This document shows positions 1 to 12,117 of a stretch of 64,000 nt of DNA, one piece after another. The translations under genes and the position numbers were made by a program. Location: contig WPIO01000014.1 in NCBI GenBank assembly GCA_009760855.2, forward strand, positions 2,781,501-2,845,500, given 5' to 3'. Every line of letters begins with the position of its first letter. Positions within the stretch are counted from its first letter, which is position 1. The notes under the pieces are model-generated. The model was not told the origin of the DNA, made no database searches, and saw nothing but the letters and a program-made list of their open reading frames with translations. Source of the DNA: Cristatella mucedo. Taxonomy: Eukaryota > Bryozoa > Phylactolaemata > Cristatellidae.

Positions 1-64
1 TACATTGCAATTAATCAGGATGTCCATAAACTGTTAGTAATGTCGTTTAAACCGTCAAAATCTG

Positions 65-1045
65 TTACTGCGACTGATAGACTGAGCACTTGCCAGTAAG
101 GCTACTCATACGATACCTCAAACATGTGGCTGGAATAGCAGCCTTTGCTCTTCTAATAGGTGATGCTGTTGCGAAACCGTCAACATGTGCATGGAATTTA
201 GGTTTCGTCTCTGATAACTGCCTAACCTTTGAAAGTTTCATAAAGATGACTGCCTCCACACCAAACCAACACGTTAAATCCGTATTTATGATTAAGGAAT
301 GTCTATAACGATGGGTTTCAAATAATTCACCTAACTCCCTGGTTCTGTCTGTGCTAGGTCGCTACAATTCTATTTTGGAAAAGCTTCTAAAAGCCATTAG
401 CCACTGAAGCTGGTGATAAATATGGCTAAAAAAACAACAAAAACATCAAGGTTAGCGGATTTAACAGCCTCATTTGTACAGTGGCAGAAGAGCCTCCACA
501 TCTATCACCAATGCTTGCAGTGATAAGTAAAGAGTTGACCCCTGCAGGACTCAAACCTACAATTCGGGTCGTGAAGAGCGAGTACCCTACCCCTGGGCAA
601 AGACCGGAGGCAAAATAGGAGGCTAGTTAACAAGTCCCAGAGGTACAGCGCCTTGTCTCCTTTGCCGATGGAGCTTCGATGGCTCGATGCTGATCAACGG
701 ATAAAGAGTAAAGTTCCTATTCTGACCCAGAAGGCCCACTTTGGTCTGGTTTCTTCATACCGAGTGGGGTTGCTGCGCCAGTTTGAGCCTCCTCAGGTCC
801 TCAGGTCTTCTAGGACAATCAATTAGCTGCTACATTCCTACGCTTAAAGACCGTTGGCGACCGACCGAAGCTTTACGCAACGACAACTACTCTCCTGCTG
901 CCGACTGTTATACATATTTCCCGGCCGTCCTGAATTGATACTTCCGTGCTATTCCCTACCTCAACTGCGCTCCTGACTCAGCTCTGCTTCTGTTTTCTCT
1001 GCGTTGCCTGAGATGGGACCCTGGGTTTTCACATATAGCATGCGT
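65..1045 (+). mobile_element. Degraded LINE-A copy (CR1/L2-like), interrupted by a SINE
   Basis: The translation at 129-308 (VAGIAAFALLIGDAV, then KMTAST) aligns with the better LINE-A copy near 6.76-6.95 kb (VAGLKGFAVVIGDAI, then QKTAST). From about 620 the DNA again follows the 7.07-7.5 kb part of that copy (aagtcccag, aaagacngttgg, acgcaacgac). Stops and frameshifts are frequent, so it is not coding. The segment between about 405 and 619 does not belong to LINE-A and is a tRNA-like SINE. Ends are approximate. Confidence 0.7.
405..619 (-). mobile_element. SINE-2 (tRNA-derived) inserted in LINE-A
   Basis: On the minus strand the sequence has a pol III B-box-like stretch (GGTTTGAGTCCTGC) preceded by a tRNA-like head (GGGTACTCGCTCTTCACGACC). 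The same order occurs in + copies near 15.74 and 47.88 kb and a - copy near 13.5 kb. LINE-A homology stops at its left edge and resumes at its right edge, so it inserted into LINE-A. Confidence 0.55.
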
Positions 1046-3380
1046 TTTGCTATTATCCAAACTAGTGAGAGTTTGGTGGACCAAATCCTACGGAGTAATA
1101 TACATAGAAGTTCAAAAGTCAAGGTGCCTTAAATTTATGTACTTTTAGTCTTTATCATTGTGGTATCAGAGAATTTCAAGTAGCCGAACCTGATTTCAGG
1201 ACGTCAATCAGCAGCTGCTTGCACCGAGAAAGTGCATTTTGCCTCGTAGATCGACAATAAATTGGGTCAAGAGCAAACAGTTATTCCATAAACGCGGCTG
1301 CTGGGATGCACCAGGCCTACGCATCTTACTTTGGCATGTCTGTCTGGGGATCAAGAAAAGCCCTGGGCACTCTATTATATTTCACATTCGAGACAGCAAG
1401 AGAACATTTGATGGTAATGTGAACAATGTTCACTCGCTCATTAGATAATAAGTGAAAAATAATTATTTAGATTGATATAATTCTGGTATGGTTATAAGCT
1501 GGTACCAGGAGAAAAGAGAGCCATGAAGTTTGCTATCCAAAGAATTTGACGGAAACCGATCGACCAATCACGAAACTGCTTTTTCTGTATGGCGAACGCT
1601 TCAAATCTTCGAAGTGGCTAGAGCGCCCATTCTCATGATGTATCTGCACATTTGTGCATCTATTTCCTAAGCACCGTGATGCCGTGAGATCCACCCGCTC
1701 GGTGCACGTTCAGCCATCTGCAGAAGAGCCGCAAATATGACCAGCGAAAGCGATATCGGAAATAAACATTCCAATGCTGCAAAACGAACTGTGGAGAGAA
1801 AGCTATACTTGGCGACCAAAGAATCTCAGCGATCTTAATAAGGGACCTTAGCCGTAGGTCCGGCGATGATCGTCTGAAATCTAGGCTCAAGGAGTGGGTG
1901 CTTGCGGATGGAAACGTGTGAATATAATTGATCAGAACAAGCGTCACTAGCCTTTTTCCAACTTCTTGAGTCGGCCAGATAGGCGGTGCTCTAGCAAAAA
2001 TATGGACGGTCTATTTAACGCTATAGTAGTCACATGTAACCCGATTAAATGGTGCTGCTTCATAATTGAAACAAATAAACGTGTCTCTCAATGGCTCACT
2101 CTGCGAGCCTCAGCCAGTGTCCAGATAATTATGGTTTCCCTGAAGCATGGAAAAAATGGTTAGGAAGTTAATTGTGCCACAATAGGATTAAGAATGTGTC
2201 TTTAAGTTTTCATTCTTGTTGGTAAGCTTGAAAAATTCAAGAAGATGATGCTCACTCAGAGGAACAAGATGAGCGCTTTCACTACGATAAACTTGACTTT
2301 GAGCATCGTTACAAAAGACCTATAAATAAAAATAACGGATGACTTTTTTGAGTCTTCTTCGAGAAAGCGATTTGCAGTATAGCAGCCAATTTGGAAAATT
2401 GACTAGTTTCTGAACCCCTTTAGTAAGCTTATTGTGCATGACTTCAGAATAAATACATCTCAATTGTGATTAGTTTGCTGGTATTTTTCAATACATGTAA
2501 AGCCAAAACACACCAATCTGTCAGTTTACTCATCGAAAATGGATGAATAGTCGTAGTCACGTGCAATTTGTTTAGAAAGTAATGTCTATTTTGTAGACTT
2601 CCGAGGCACAAAAAACTTAGTCAAGAGCACTTAATAGTCAGGGAAAAAATATGCCACGTAGCATAGTATTTATTATATTGCATATATTTGCTGATAAAGC
2701 TACTGTACCAGCTAAGCGCCGAGTATCGACGCGAAAACTCATGCATCGCGCTTAAACAAGATCTATTTAAATTATGATATTTACTATCTATTTAAGACCT
2801 GCTTTACGACTTATTAAATAAATGAATTTACAGCTGCGAGTACACTACAATATATCACGACCAGTAAATAGAGATCGTAAGATTGAACATGCCAATTGCA
2901 GATATAATTATCTATAACTTTTCGCAAGAAAGCATTTTGCACTGGGACTGCTTGTCATTACAAAATCCGAGCTCAGCTCTTGTGCCGTAAATTCTTACTG
3001 CAACCAATCTTTGTACAAGCCAGCTTTAAATCCCATCACTTTTCGATGGACTTTGCCAGAAGATTATGGAAATGTAAGTAATTTGTATAGGCTGTTATCT
3101 GTGGTCTTTTTAAATGTGTAACAGTCTGTACACACAAAAAGAGAAAATTATAAGTAACCGTATTAGATGAACAATAATAGTTTTGTGTGCTTATGTTACA
3201 CTTCATATTCTGATTCTTCTTCTTCGCTGATTAATTTTCGATTTCTTATTCTTGCAGGAATCTATGCAACTGAAATTGTTGACAATAGTACCGAATATGG
3301 CAGCTAATCACAACGTAGTGATTTGATTAGCTGCATTGCTAGAGAATTTATCGCTGCTCAAAGTTAAATTCTCTCGGCAG
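1046..3380. other. No recognisable gene; sequence upstream of SLC13 copy 1 exons
   Basis: Only short, unconvincing open frames occur. If SLC13 copy 1 is intact, this belongs to the intron before the exon at 3381. I looked for the expected preceding exon (transporter segment ending in a glycine-rich LLGGGFA-type motif) and did not find it. Confidence 0.4.
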
Positions 3381-3545
3381 GTTTCAGGGCTGGCGGTCGT
3401 GATTGGCCACGTTCTTGGCCAGGTCTTAAGTGGATTGCAAGACTGGATCTTGGTCTTGACGATATCAGCAATTTGCGCCCTCGTTACCCAGATGACCAGT
3501 AATACAACGGTAGCGACGCTATTTCTTCCGATCGTTGCTTTTGCG
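3381..3545 (+). CDS. SLC13 copy 1 exon: second SNT motif
   Basis: Exon of 55 codons, phase 0 at both ends. The acceptor follows a pyrimidine tract (ctctcggcag) and the donor is GTACGT. It starts VSGLAVVIG and contains TQMTSNTTVATLFLPIV. The second SLC13 gene has an exon of identical length at 40156-40320. Confidence 0.88.
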
Positions 3546-5124
3546 GTACGTCAAGCAAGCGCGATGTGGCTTAATTCATTGCCTTTTCAATGACTATCGG
3601 GAGACATATTTTGGTGCATCCCTCGCAAACACCTTTCACGTCCCGCACTGGTGCTTTTTCGTCAAGAAGGAAAGACGAAATCCTTTTAGAAAAAATATTT
3701 CACCCCCCCATGCATTGTGCTGGTGGAATAAGCTAACTATAATAGCTCCTCCACTTTCACCTCCACCTCCTCTGCACCACCAGCCGTTGTTCAGATAGCA
3801 TAAACTATTGCAAATATTTTTGAATATTAAAAGTGACTGTATTTTCATAAGCCACTATTCAAATTTTAACCTCGACTTCGGACTACAAAAATTTTGATGA
3901 CAACGGCCATTTTAAACTCTCTTGACACTTTGAAGTTAAAAGGCCTTATAGAGTTCGAAGTTTTCACATAATGCAGAGCATGATAGAAAGACACGCAAAT
4001 GTAAATACAGGGTTTTATATTGGCTTATATTTATATATAAATTAAAAAGCCGTTTAAGTAAGGAGTTGTCATTCTGGAGAGTTTTCATTATGGCACACCT
4101 ACAGCCTGAATAGCTTTGCAAGGTCGGTAGCAAACTGCCTTCATCTTAGGTATAAAGAATATACGAGAAGCGGCTCAAAATAGCATACCACGTAAGTTTC
4201 AAAGAAATAGCAGCCCACGGTATTAGTGGATAAGAGGTGACAAAATATGTTGCTGGAAGGAAGGTATAATTAATATGCTAGAATTGTGAGACTTAGCTCT
4301 ACAGAATAGGACCTGAGGAGTAAAACCCCTTGCCGCCAACAGCTTCTATAAACGAAAGGTGGGGGGACTAATATCTTTTATTGTCCTAGAAGAATCGAGG
4401 TTCAGATGTAAGCTGACGTTACTGTAGCAGTTTAGTGCATATGAAAAGTTAAAGTCGCAATTGTCCATTTGAGTTTCATTGAGAATTATCCGCAGTTTAT
4501 TTTGAAACTATTCAACCTATTCAATAGCCAGGGCATATTGTTATGTCATGGACATACGCCCTCATTATTTGGCTGTAAAAGAGAGAAATTGGTCATTGCT
4601 ACTGTTTACTTTGAGAGATTTACCCCTCCACCCTCTCAATAAGCCAGAAACTAAGTCCTAATGTTTTACTTCTCATAGGCGGAGGAGGATAAAATTCATC
4701 CACTGTACATTATGTTCCCGGCCTGCATTTCTACTTCGTTTGCGTTTGTTCTGCCTGTGGCTACACCATCAAACGCTATCGTTTTTGCGACGGGGACGCT
4801 CAGAATCATCGACATGGTAAGCTGTACTAGCCTTCGCAAATTTTATTGCTAATTCAACTGAATATTGTGCTGTATAAGAGGCGTGGCAACGGTCACATGT
4901 AAGTAATAAACTGTTTGAGCTTTTCTCTACTTTAGGCGAAAGGCGGAGTCATCTTAACGGTGGTAGCCATTTTTATTAGCACCCTGGCTACCACTACTTG
5001 GGGGAAAAGCTATTTTCACATGGAATCTTTTCCTTTTGACTCCGTTCAGAATGCATCAAGCTCAACTGACGGAAGTATTTACCCCAGTGGCAGTGAAAAT
5101 GCTACTTATACACCGATTTTGTAG
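3381..5124 (+). CDS. SLC13-family Na+/carboxylate transporter, copy 1 (3' part of gene)
   Basis: Three exons (3381-3545, 4679-4816, 4936-5124) encode the C-terminal 163 residues of an SLC13/DASS (INDY-like) transporter, a plasma-membrane protein that couples Na+ to uptake of di- or tricarboxylates. All junctions are phase 0 with AG acceptors and GTACGT/GTAAGC donors. Hallmarks are the second SNT motif (TSNTTVATLFLP), which in the family binds a substrate carboxylate and Na+, and the PVATPSNAIVFATG segment. The last exon carries the final membrane helix and a Thr-Trp-Gly motif before a polar tail. There are no stops or frameshifts. Upstream exons lie outside the window or are unrecognised, so intactness is unknown. 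A second copy on the same strand begins about 14 kb downstream. Whether it is a dicarboxylate, citrate or sulfate transporter cannot be told from this part. Confidence 0.85.
4679..4816 (+). CDS. SLC13 copy 1 exon: PVATPSN segment
   Basis: Exon of 46 codons, phase 0 at both ends, acceptor tctcatag and donor GTAAGC. It contains HPLYIMFPACISTSFAF and then PVATPSNAIVFATGTLR, the family's conserved P-V-A-T-P-x-N-A-I core. It has the same length as the exon at 40441-40578. Confidence 0.9.
4936..5124 (+). CDS. SLC13 copy 1 terminal exon with stop
   Basis: 62 codons plus TAG. It begins AKGGVILTVVAIFIS (last membrane helix), then TTTWGKSYFHMESFPFD, followed by a Ser/Asn-rich tail of about 20 residues with possible N-glycosylation sites (NASS, NATY). 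No AATAAA was seen in the first 150 bp after the stop. Confidence 0.85.
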   Translation, partial: AKGGVILTVVAIFISTLATTTWGKSYFHMESFPFDSVQNASSSTDGSIYPSGSENATYTPIL

Positions 5125-5518
5125 ACAGCACTGTATCAATCAGCTTTCGTAGCTAGTGCTTGTTTTGCCGGATTACCCCATCAGTACCAGCATGTTTTAA
5201 TTTGAAATTTACTAAGCAAGAATGTACAGTAAATTGAGTGTATTTATATATTATATTCTGTTGAAAATCATGTCGAGTTTATGATTTGAATGAATTGGCT
5301 GCAAAACTGAACGCTTGAAGCGATATGAAGCTCTGCAGGAAGCGTCTAATGATGACTAGAGGTCTTGCCAACAATTATTTTAAGAGGCTGAAACCTTCAA
5401 TTTGCCAGAGGTCGACGAATCCTTAAGGCGAGGGATGACACGAGCCATCTGGATGTGTGCCGCCAAGCATACTGAGGCTGGATCCCCTGGCCACACTGGA
5501 TACGGTCCGGGTAATTGT

Positions 5519-5724
5519 ATAATAATATAATAATAATAATAATAATAATATTGCACTTGATAAAGCGCCCTCAGAGAACTTAATCTCTTTCTAGGCGCTT
5601 TACATTTGCTGCAAAGTGATACGCAATAGAATAGTAAGTAAAATCATGCTTGAAAAACAAATAAAATAAATAAAATGGTTAGGGGTTACATGCACTGGGT
5701 CAGCATGCAAATGTGGTTAGTGGA
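5519..5724 (-). mobile_element. LINE-B 3' end, 5'-truncated
   Basis: An (AAT)n tract of about 30 bp is followed by the conserved LINE-B 3' terminus read in reverse: gcacttgataaagcgccctc, agagaacttaatctct, aggcgctttacatttgctgc. The 3' UTR follows as far as cagcatgcaaatgtggttag. Only about 200 bp of the element is present. Confidence 0.8.
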
Positions 5725-6184
5725 TAGAAGCAAGCAAGCGGAAACTATCTCCCAGTATAATATTTAGTTATTTTTTTACATCTAATTATGCAAAAATATT
5801 TCCGTCTGTTCCAATTTACAAAGGCAATAACTGATTATAGCTTCGATGATGTGATATTAAAGGACGTAACGTAGCCGGCAGCGACGGTAGAGACACTAAG
5901 ATGTGAAAAAGGATATTGCATGAAAATAGCAGACTGCTAGGATGTCACTGGGTCAGAGCTCTACAGCAAGGGAGAGCTCACGATAGTTTGAATGATGCTT
6001 CCAAAAGAAATTACTGCTAATTGCTTCGCACGACAAAGGAACAGTTTTCTTTTACATAAATTCCTTCTGGTGCAAGATTTCAGGAGCTGGTTCAATCCAA
6101 CGATTATTAATGGTGGCAAGTTACTCTCATTTCTACTCTATGCATTCTGCCAACAACCTGAGTAAAAATGAGCGTAATCATTGA

Positions 6185-7552
6185 TCACTCATGATAAGTG
6201 GGTAATTCAATATACCGACACGGTACCAAGAGGCAGCACTCTACTGAAACTGCTCTCCTCCGTGTTAGCAATGACATTCTACGTGGCAACGACGACGGGA
6301 ATGTCACTGCCCTAGCTCTGCTAGATCTGTCTGCTGCCTTCGACACCATTGATCACGAAGTTCTGCTTGAACGGTTGAGAACAGCGATCGGTCTGGCAGA
6401 CGAAGCACTGGCGTGGTTTAAATCATACTTGTCTGGTCGTGTTCAATCCGTGTCGTGTGGGGGTCAGGTCTCACACACGAGACGGGTAACCTGTGGAGTC
6501 CCTCAAGGGTCTGTACTTGGTCCCTTGCTGTTCTCTATTTATACACAACCTCTGGGAAAAGTGATTAAGGCCCATGGAATAGGATATCACTTCTATGCTG
6601 ACGATACTCAGTTGTATTTGTCATTTAAACCGTCGGAATCTGCTCCAGCAACTGAGAAACTGAATGCTTGCCTTGCCGATATTCGATCCTGGATGTCGGA
6701 AAACTTCCTGAAATTAAATGACGATAAAACCGAACTGCTTCTAATAGGACACCCTAAGCGTGTGGCTGGATTAAAAGGCTTTGCTGTTGTAATAGGTGAT
6801 GCTATTGTGCGACCTTCACCACGTGCTCGTAATCTAGTGTCGTGTTCGACAGCTGCCTCAATTTCAAAAGCCTCATTCAAAAGACTGCCTCTACAGCTAG
6901 CCATCACATCCGATCCCTATCCAAGATTAGAAGCTGTCTCCCACAGTGGCTTGTAGAAAATTTAACTAGCTCTTTAGTTCTGTCTCGGCTTGATTATTGT
7001 AATTCTCTTTTGGCTGGGCTACCAAAGAAAGCTATTATGCCACTACAGCGGACTATGAATACGGCTGCAAGGCTGGTCTTCAAGTCCCAGCGGTTTGAGC
7101 ACGTGTCTCCTTTGCTGAAAGAGCTAGAATGGTTGCCGGTTGAGCAAAGGATACAGAGCAAAGTTCTTACGCTGACCCACAAGGCCCGCCACGGCTCGGC
7201 TCCTTCGTACCTAGCTGAACTGCTGCATCAGTTTCAGCCTGTTCGCGCCCTCAGGTCCTGTGTGGACAATAAATTAGCTGTCCCATTCCTCCGCTTAAAG
7301 ACAGTTGGCGACAGAAGCTTTAGCTCTGCAGGTCCTAGACTGTGGAACTCGCTTCCACAATTCTTACGCAACGACATCTACTCTCCGACTGCCGACTATG
7401 GCACATTTTTTTCAGTGGTCCTGAACTGCTACTTCCATGCTACTCACTACCTCAACTGCTCTCCTAAATCTGCTATGCTTCCCACTTTCTCTTTGTTGCA
7501 TGAGACGAAGTCTGTTGGCTACCGAATGCGTTACATTACATTACATTACACG
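6185..7552 (+). mobile_element. LINE-A copy (CR1/L2-like), 5'-truncated, best preserved
   Basis: This is the reference LINE-A copy of the window. It spans the reverse transcriptase palm and thumb, the C-terminal conserved region, a short 3' UTR and a (TTACA)n tail at about 7530-7552. The endonuclease domain and 5' end are missing. Confidence 0.85.
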
Positions 7553-7624
7553 GTATACATATCGGCCAAGAGTTCATTACAGTTTTTCAGATCAGGATCT
7601 CGCTTATCAAGAGTACGTCACTAA
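6198..7624 (+). pseudogene. LINE-A reverse transcriptase, frameshifted
   Basis: Two overlapping open frames (6198-6956 and 6842-7624) together cover a non-LTR reverse transcriptase of the CR1/L2/Jockey group. The first frame has LLDLSAAFDTIDH, then [18 protein letters not shown], and the active site YHFYADDTQLY near 6590-6620. The second has the C-terminal region with [14 protein letters not shown] and RLWNSLPQFLRNDI. The switch between frames at about 6836-6840 fits a one-base loss, since homology continues without a gap across it. The natural protein would end near 7530; the rest of the second frame is 3' UTR and tail. There is no endonuclease domain, so the copy is dead. Confidence 0.85.
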
Positions 7625-7659
7625 TTAGGCATACACATTTCTGCTCCAGAAAAATTAAT

Positions 7660-8568
7660 GCGGAAGTATTTTAGTCCACAGTGCGTCCTTTGTGCGAGAG
7701 ACTGCAGTATCTATTTTCGAGCAAATGTGTCCAACAGGTGAGTCTCAAGAGACCTACTGCACATAGATTACCACCGTGGATAATAAAGCAGCTTAGGAAT
7801 GCGGAGGCTACCTTGCAAGCAGACACAAATCACTCCTTCAGGACATGGTAGCAAATGTGCAGCTAAAGTTTATTGGGCATTGGCTTGTTGCTTCACTCAT
7901 CAATAATCATTTCTTTATCAGCTGTTCATGTCTTTGTACTAATCATTCGTGAAATCACCATTATTTCACATGTCTTTGCACGCAAAATTAATCTTCTCAT
8001 CATTTTCTTATATCGTCGACCTCATTACTTACCTTCTCGACGCTTGGGGAGAAAGCTTTTAAAAAATGAGCGTCTGCTTGAGGCGTCTTAACATCTATGA
8101 ATCCTATATCAATGCCAATGAAATAGCTTCTTTATATTTTTCCAAAATATGCCAAGGCTTCTGTGTAGATCAAACAACTTACTTTTGCTGCAGCTGATGG
8201 ATAATTGACTTTAGTGGCCACTGCTAGTAAAAACCAAACGAAGCCATTGAAATGGCTCATTATATTGTCAGAGAAAGATTGCAATAGTAGATTAGTATGT
8301 TGAAATCTCATTTGAACATGGTAAAATTTACTTCAAATAAATTTCTGGATATGGGGCTAATAGGAGCTGAACCCGGAAGATACAAGAATCACGATGAAAT
8401 ATAAACATTATAGATTCATACTTCTAACCGGGTGGTTTTCCATTTCATCAGCAAATGCAATGACTAAAGGACTGATGTCCTGGGTACCATTACTAACTTG
8501 TAGACCAAGCATAGGCTCGTTCCAAGTTTCCGAGTGTGGTATTCTCTGAGTCCACCAGTGGGTCCTGC
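7660..8568. other. No confident feature
   Basis: A short + frame near 7740-7850 (LPPWIIKQLRNAEATLQ) faintly resembles the endonuclease-RT linker of LINEs, but too weakly to call. The rest is AT-rich with no open frame of note. Confidence 0.3.
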
Positions 8569-8569
8569 G

Positions 8570-11045
8570 AATAATTGATAATGATAATGCACTTCATAAA
8601 GCGCGCTCAGATTACTAAATCTCTTTCTAGGCGCTTCACATTTGCTGCAAAGGGAAGCGCGATTGAAAGGTGAGTAATGTCATGCTTGTTAAACATGAAT
8701 AACACGATTAGGGGTGGTTAGGAGTGACATGCACAGGGTCAGTATGCAAATGTAGTTAGTGGCAGCATGCACAGTGTCAGCACGTATAAACACATAAAGG
8801 ACGAATCACAGGGACCCACTAAATACTGTCCTAAATAGGTGTGTTTTTAAATTCTTTTTAAATGTGGTTAAGTCAGGGGATAATCTGACGCAAGTCGGGA
8901 GAGGACTATTTTCCAGGCTGTGGGAGCGTACGAACTAAATGCACCGTCTCCAAAGGATTTGAGGTTTGTACGAGGTATTTCTAGACGTTGGATTCCAAAA
9001 AGCGGGTGGTACGATGCTTGGCCTGGTGGGGAGTATATCTGGGAGATAGGCTGGAGCCAAAGAATGAAGTGACCTAAAAGTGAGCGACACGACCTTGAAA
9101 TCGATCCGTTGCTTGACTGGTAGCCTGTGCTGATCGGCGAGTCGTGGTGTGATGTGGCAACTGCGACGCTCACGACAGATCAGCCTAGCTGCAGAGTTTT
9201 GCACCGGCTGCAATCGCCTGATTGTACATGCCGGTAGGCCAGCAAGCAGCGAGTTACAGAAGTCAAGTCGGGATGTCACAAATACATGGACCAACTTGAA
9301 CGTTGTATCCTTATCTAAACAAGCCCAAATTTTAGCAATGTTATGCAGCTTAAAGTATGCAGATTTGACTGCGGTGCTAATGTGGTTGTCTAACGAGAGG
9401 TCACTTTGGAACATAATACCTAGGTTTCTAGCTGATTCAACAAGAGATATGCTGGCAGAGCCAATTTTGAGCCTTAGCCTTTCCAATTTGTGAATCACAC
9501 TGGGTTTTCCCATAACTAGTAAGTTAGTTTTATCATCGTTTAGTTTTTGAAAATCTGCTGCCACCCATATGCGGATGTCATCAATACATGCAGCAAGTGA
9601 GTTGAGAGAATTCGAGGTGGTTGAAGGATGGGAGGGATCAAAGCGAAGGTACAGCTGAGTGTCACCGCATAGAAGTGAAAGCCTACATTGTGCTTGGCAA
9701 TCACATCAGCAAGAGGCAGAGTATAAACCGTGAGAAGTACTGGACCTAGCACGGAGCCCTGAGGTACCCCTTATTTCAGAGGTACCTCGGATGATCTTTG
9801 TCCATTCACGTCAATACTCTAAAGTCTCCCACTGAGATATGATCTGAACAAATGTAGAGCAATGCCAGTGATGCCCAGGCGAGGTGAGAGGCGCTCTAAA
9901 AGAACTTGGCGATAGATAGTATTAAAAGCGGCCGAAAGATCGAGAAAAACAAGCAGAGACACTCTACATATGTCTGCATTCCTAAGTAGGTTGGTGTACA
10001 CCCAAAGCAATGCTGACTCTGTGGAGTGATTAGCTCTAAAGCCAGTCTGGAACTGACTAGCAAGGTTTGAGGTTTCAATACATGAGTTTAATTAGTCCGC
10101 TACGACCCGTTCTAGTGTTATTTATAGGAATAGTAGAAGGGAGACTGGACGGTAGTTGCTCAAGTTCTCTTGGTCTAGTGTCGCTTTCTTGAGAAGTCGC
10201 ACGACTTGAGCTTTTTTGAAAGGTGCTGGTATATGACCTGAGGCTAATGACATATTATTGATGTTAGTTATGCATGGATGCAGCAGCTCACTGCAACGTA
10301 GGGGCAGGACAGTGAGAATAGGGTCCAGAGGACTTGTTGTCTTCTTTGATTGGGATATGAACTTCAGGAAAAGACCACTAGGAACCTGCTTAAATGAAGA
10401 CATTGAGGTGCAGCCAGGAATTGGGGAATAGGGTTGATGTTGTCATCGCAGGGATGGACTCTGTGATCTTGTCATCTTCTGCACAAAAAATCGAGAGAAG
10501 TGATCGGCTATATCATCACAAGCATCATCAGGCAAGGAACTAATCTGGGAGTGGTTGAGGAGATGGTTTATCTTCGACATCAGCATTTTTGGATTGTGCA
10601 GCTGTGATTCAACAATGTTTTTATAGAAGCTAGACTTAGCCTTTGATAGGATCGATTGGTACGACCCACAGGAATCTTTATATGCCTGTCGATGGACAGT
10701 CAATCCTGATCTTTTGTATGCTTTTTCAAGCTGGGCTTAGTAGACCTGGCTTGTTTAATGTCTGTGGTAAACCACAGGCCGTCTGGGCGAGGGCGCACAG
10801 TGCCCTTAGTCAGAGGTGCAAACTCGTCGAGCGTGTCAGCTAGTGTCGTGTTGTAGGTATCTATCAATGATGACAGATCGGAGGGAGGATTGAGCAGCGG
10901 ATGCGAAGAAGATATTCTCGCACGGACCGCATCGATGTCAAGGGTTTTGAGGTTTCGCGATTCACAGGTTTTTTTAGAGGAGGAGGCGGGCACACACTGT
11001 AGATTGAACGAACCTCGAATCTTTTTTAGACCGTGCCTGTAGTCG
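8570..11045 (-). mobile_element. LINE-B copy, longest in window (about 2.5 kb)
   Basis: The 3' hairpin tail is at the left (8574-8660). The C-terminal region lies at 8870-9560, RT segments at 9540-10080, RT-N linker at 10122-10403 (SLASGHIPAPFKKAQVVRLL and NYRPVS) and the endonuclease-RT spacer at 10443-11045. Frames are broken by several frameshifts and stops. This is the only copy reaching well upstream of the RT domain. The 5' end abuts a second LINE-B piece in the opposite orientation. Confidence 0.8.
8935..10403 (-). pseudogene. LINE-B reverse transcriptase remnants
   Basis: Minus-strand frames at 8935-9564, 9540-9752, 9819-10010 and 10122-10403 are consecutive pieces of one RT reading order. 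They include LVFLDLSAAFNTIYRQVLL, the GFHFYA start of the active-site motif (the DD part is lost to a frameshift), [18 protein letters not shown] and [15 protein letters not shown]. At least three frameshifts separate them. Non-functional. Confidence 0.8.
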
Positions 11046-11047
11046 GT

Positions 11048-11345
11048 ATGTTTCCAAAGCCTGGAACTCACCCGCGACTGCCGTCATGAAGTCCCATGAC
11101 CCAAAACTATTGAAAAAGCTAAAGCACATTTATTTATCGCCGCAATTTAGTGGGTCCAAGTGATTAGTCCTTTATGTGGTTATTTATGCTGATACTGTGC
11201 ATGTTGTCACTAACCATATTTTCAACCTGACCCTGGGGTTATCATCTCTAACCATGCTTGTTGACTTTGAGCATTCTAGAGAGGGATTAATTTCTCCCAT
11301 GGCACTATACAAATGTATTACTATTGTTATTACTATTAAAGATGA
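11048..11345 (+). mobile_element. LINE-B 3' fragment, head-to-head with preceding copy
   Basis: It starts in the C-terminal codons (ttccaaagcctggaactcac), runs through the LINE-B 3' UTR (agtgggtccaagtgattagt, tgcatgttgtcactaacc) and ends in the 3' hairpin (agagagggattaatttctc) and an imperfect (ATT)n tail. Confidence 0.7.
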
Positions 11346-11349
11346 TGGA

Positions 11350-12115
11350 AGCCAGTCGATGGTCACAGCATAGATTGAGTTGAGTGGCATCTCCAAAAGA
11401 TCTGCAGATTATGATGAGTTTGATGAAGCCATAAGTGGGGTACACAATTAAGATATAATAGGAAATTAAGCAGGTCGTTGGCTCAACCCACAATTAAATT
11501 GCCTATCAAATGATCTTTGATCATCCTGCCATCTATTCTCTGAAATATCTCATTAAGCTGCAACATAAATAATTGAGGTCCTAGCCGGTGATACATTGGC
11601 TGCTTGACATAGTAAGCATACAAAAAGAACTTGCTAATCAATAATACAAAGCTCTGCCGAGATGTCCATCAGACCAAATGCAAATATCCTCTTCTTAAGT
11701 CAAAATTCCTCAGAAGGTAATACTAGCAGTAGCGCTGTTTGCATTTCGTAGTTATCTTTACTACAGAAATTAATGTTTCTTGCAAAGTTTGGCGCTTAAG
11801 TATATACGCTTATCTATTCTGGCATTAGTCATGTGAGTCTCTTCGAGCAGAAAATCATTAAAAAACACTTTCAGGAGTCTTGTAGGTTCACCTGATTGAT
11901 ACTTACCCACAGCCTCTGTGAATGATGCTATTTTGCAAAGTTAGGTTAAGGATTTATTTCGTATGTTACTTAAAAAGAGCAGGCCCAGTTAATCTAGGTA
12001 TCTCAGAAAGAAACAGTAAGTAAAGGATGAAACTGAAAGCGGAACGATAGCCACCTACCGGCTCTTCTGCCGCCATATAAATGTATGCGTCGAATCAGCT
12101 GAACTTTACTTTAGG
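11350..12115. other. AT-rich spacer, no feature seen
   Basis: No open frame, RNA gene or repeat family recognised. Confidence 0.3.
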
Positions 12116-12117
12116 AG

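Noticed and set aside
3257-3320. A possible SLC13 copy 1 exon after cttgcag
   Set aside because: The frame meets stops and the peptide has no resemblance to the family segment expected at that place.
3636-3848. Proline-rich/glycine-rich open frames on both strands near 3.7 kb
   Set aside because: They lie in the SLC13 copy 1 intron, in a C-rich stretch, with no similarity or splice logic.
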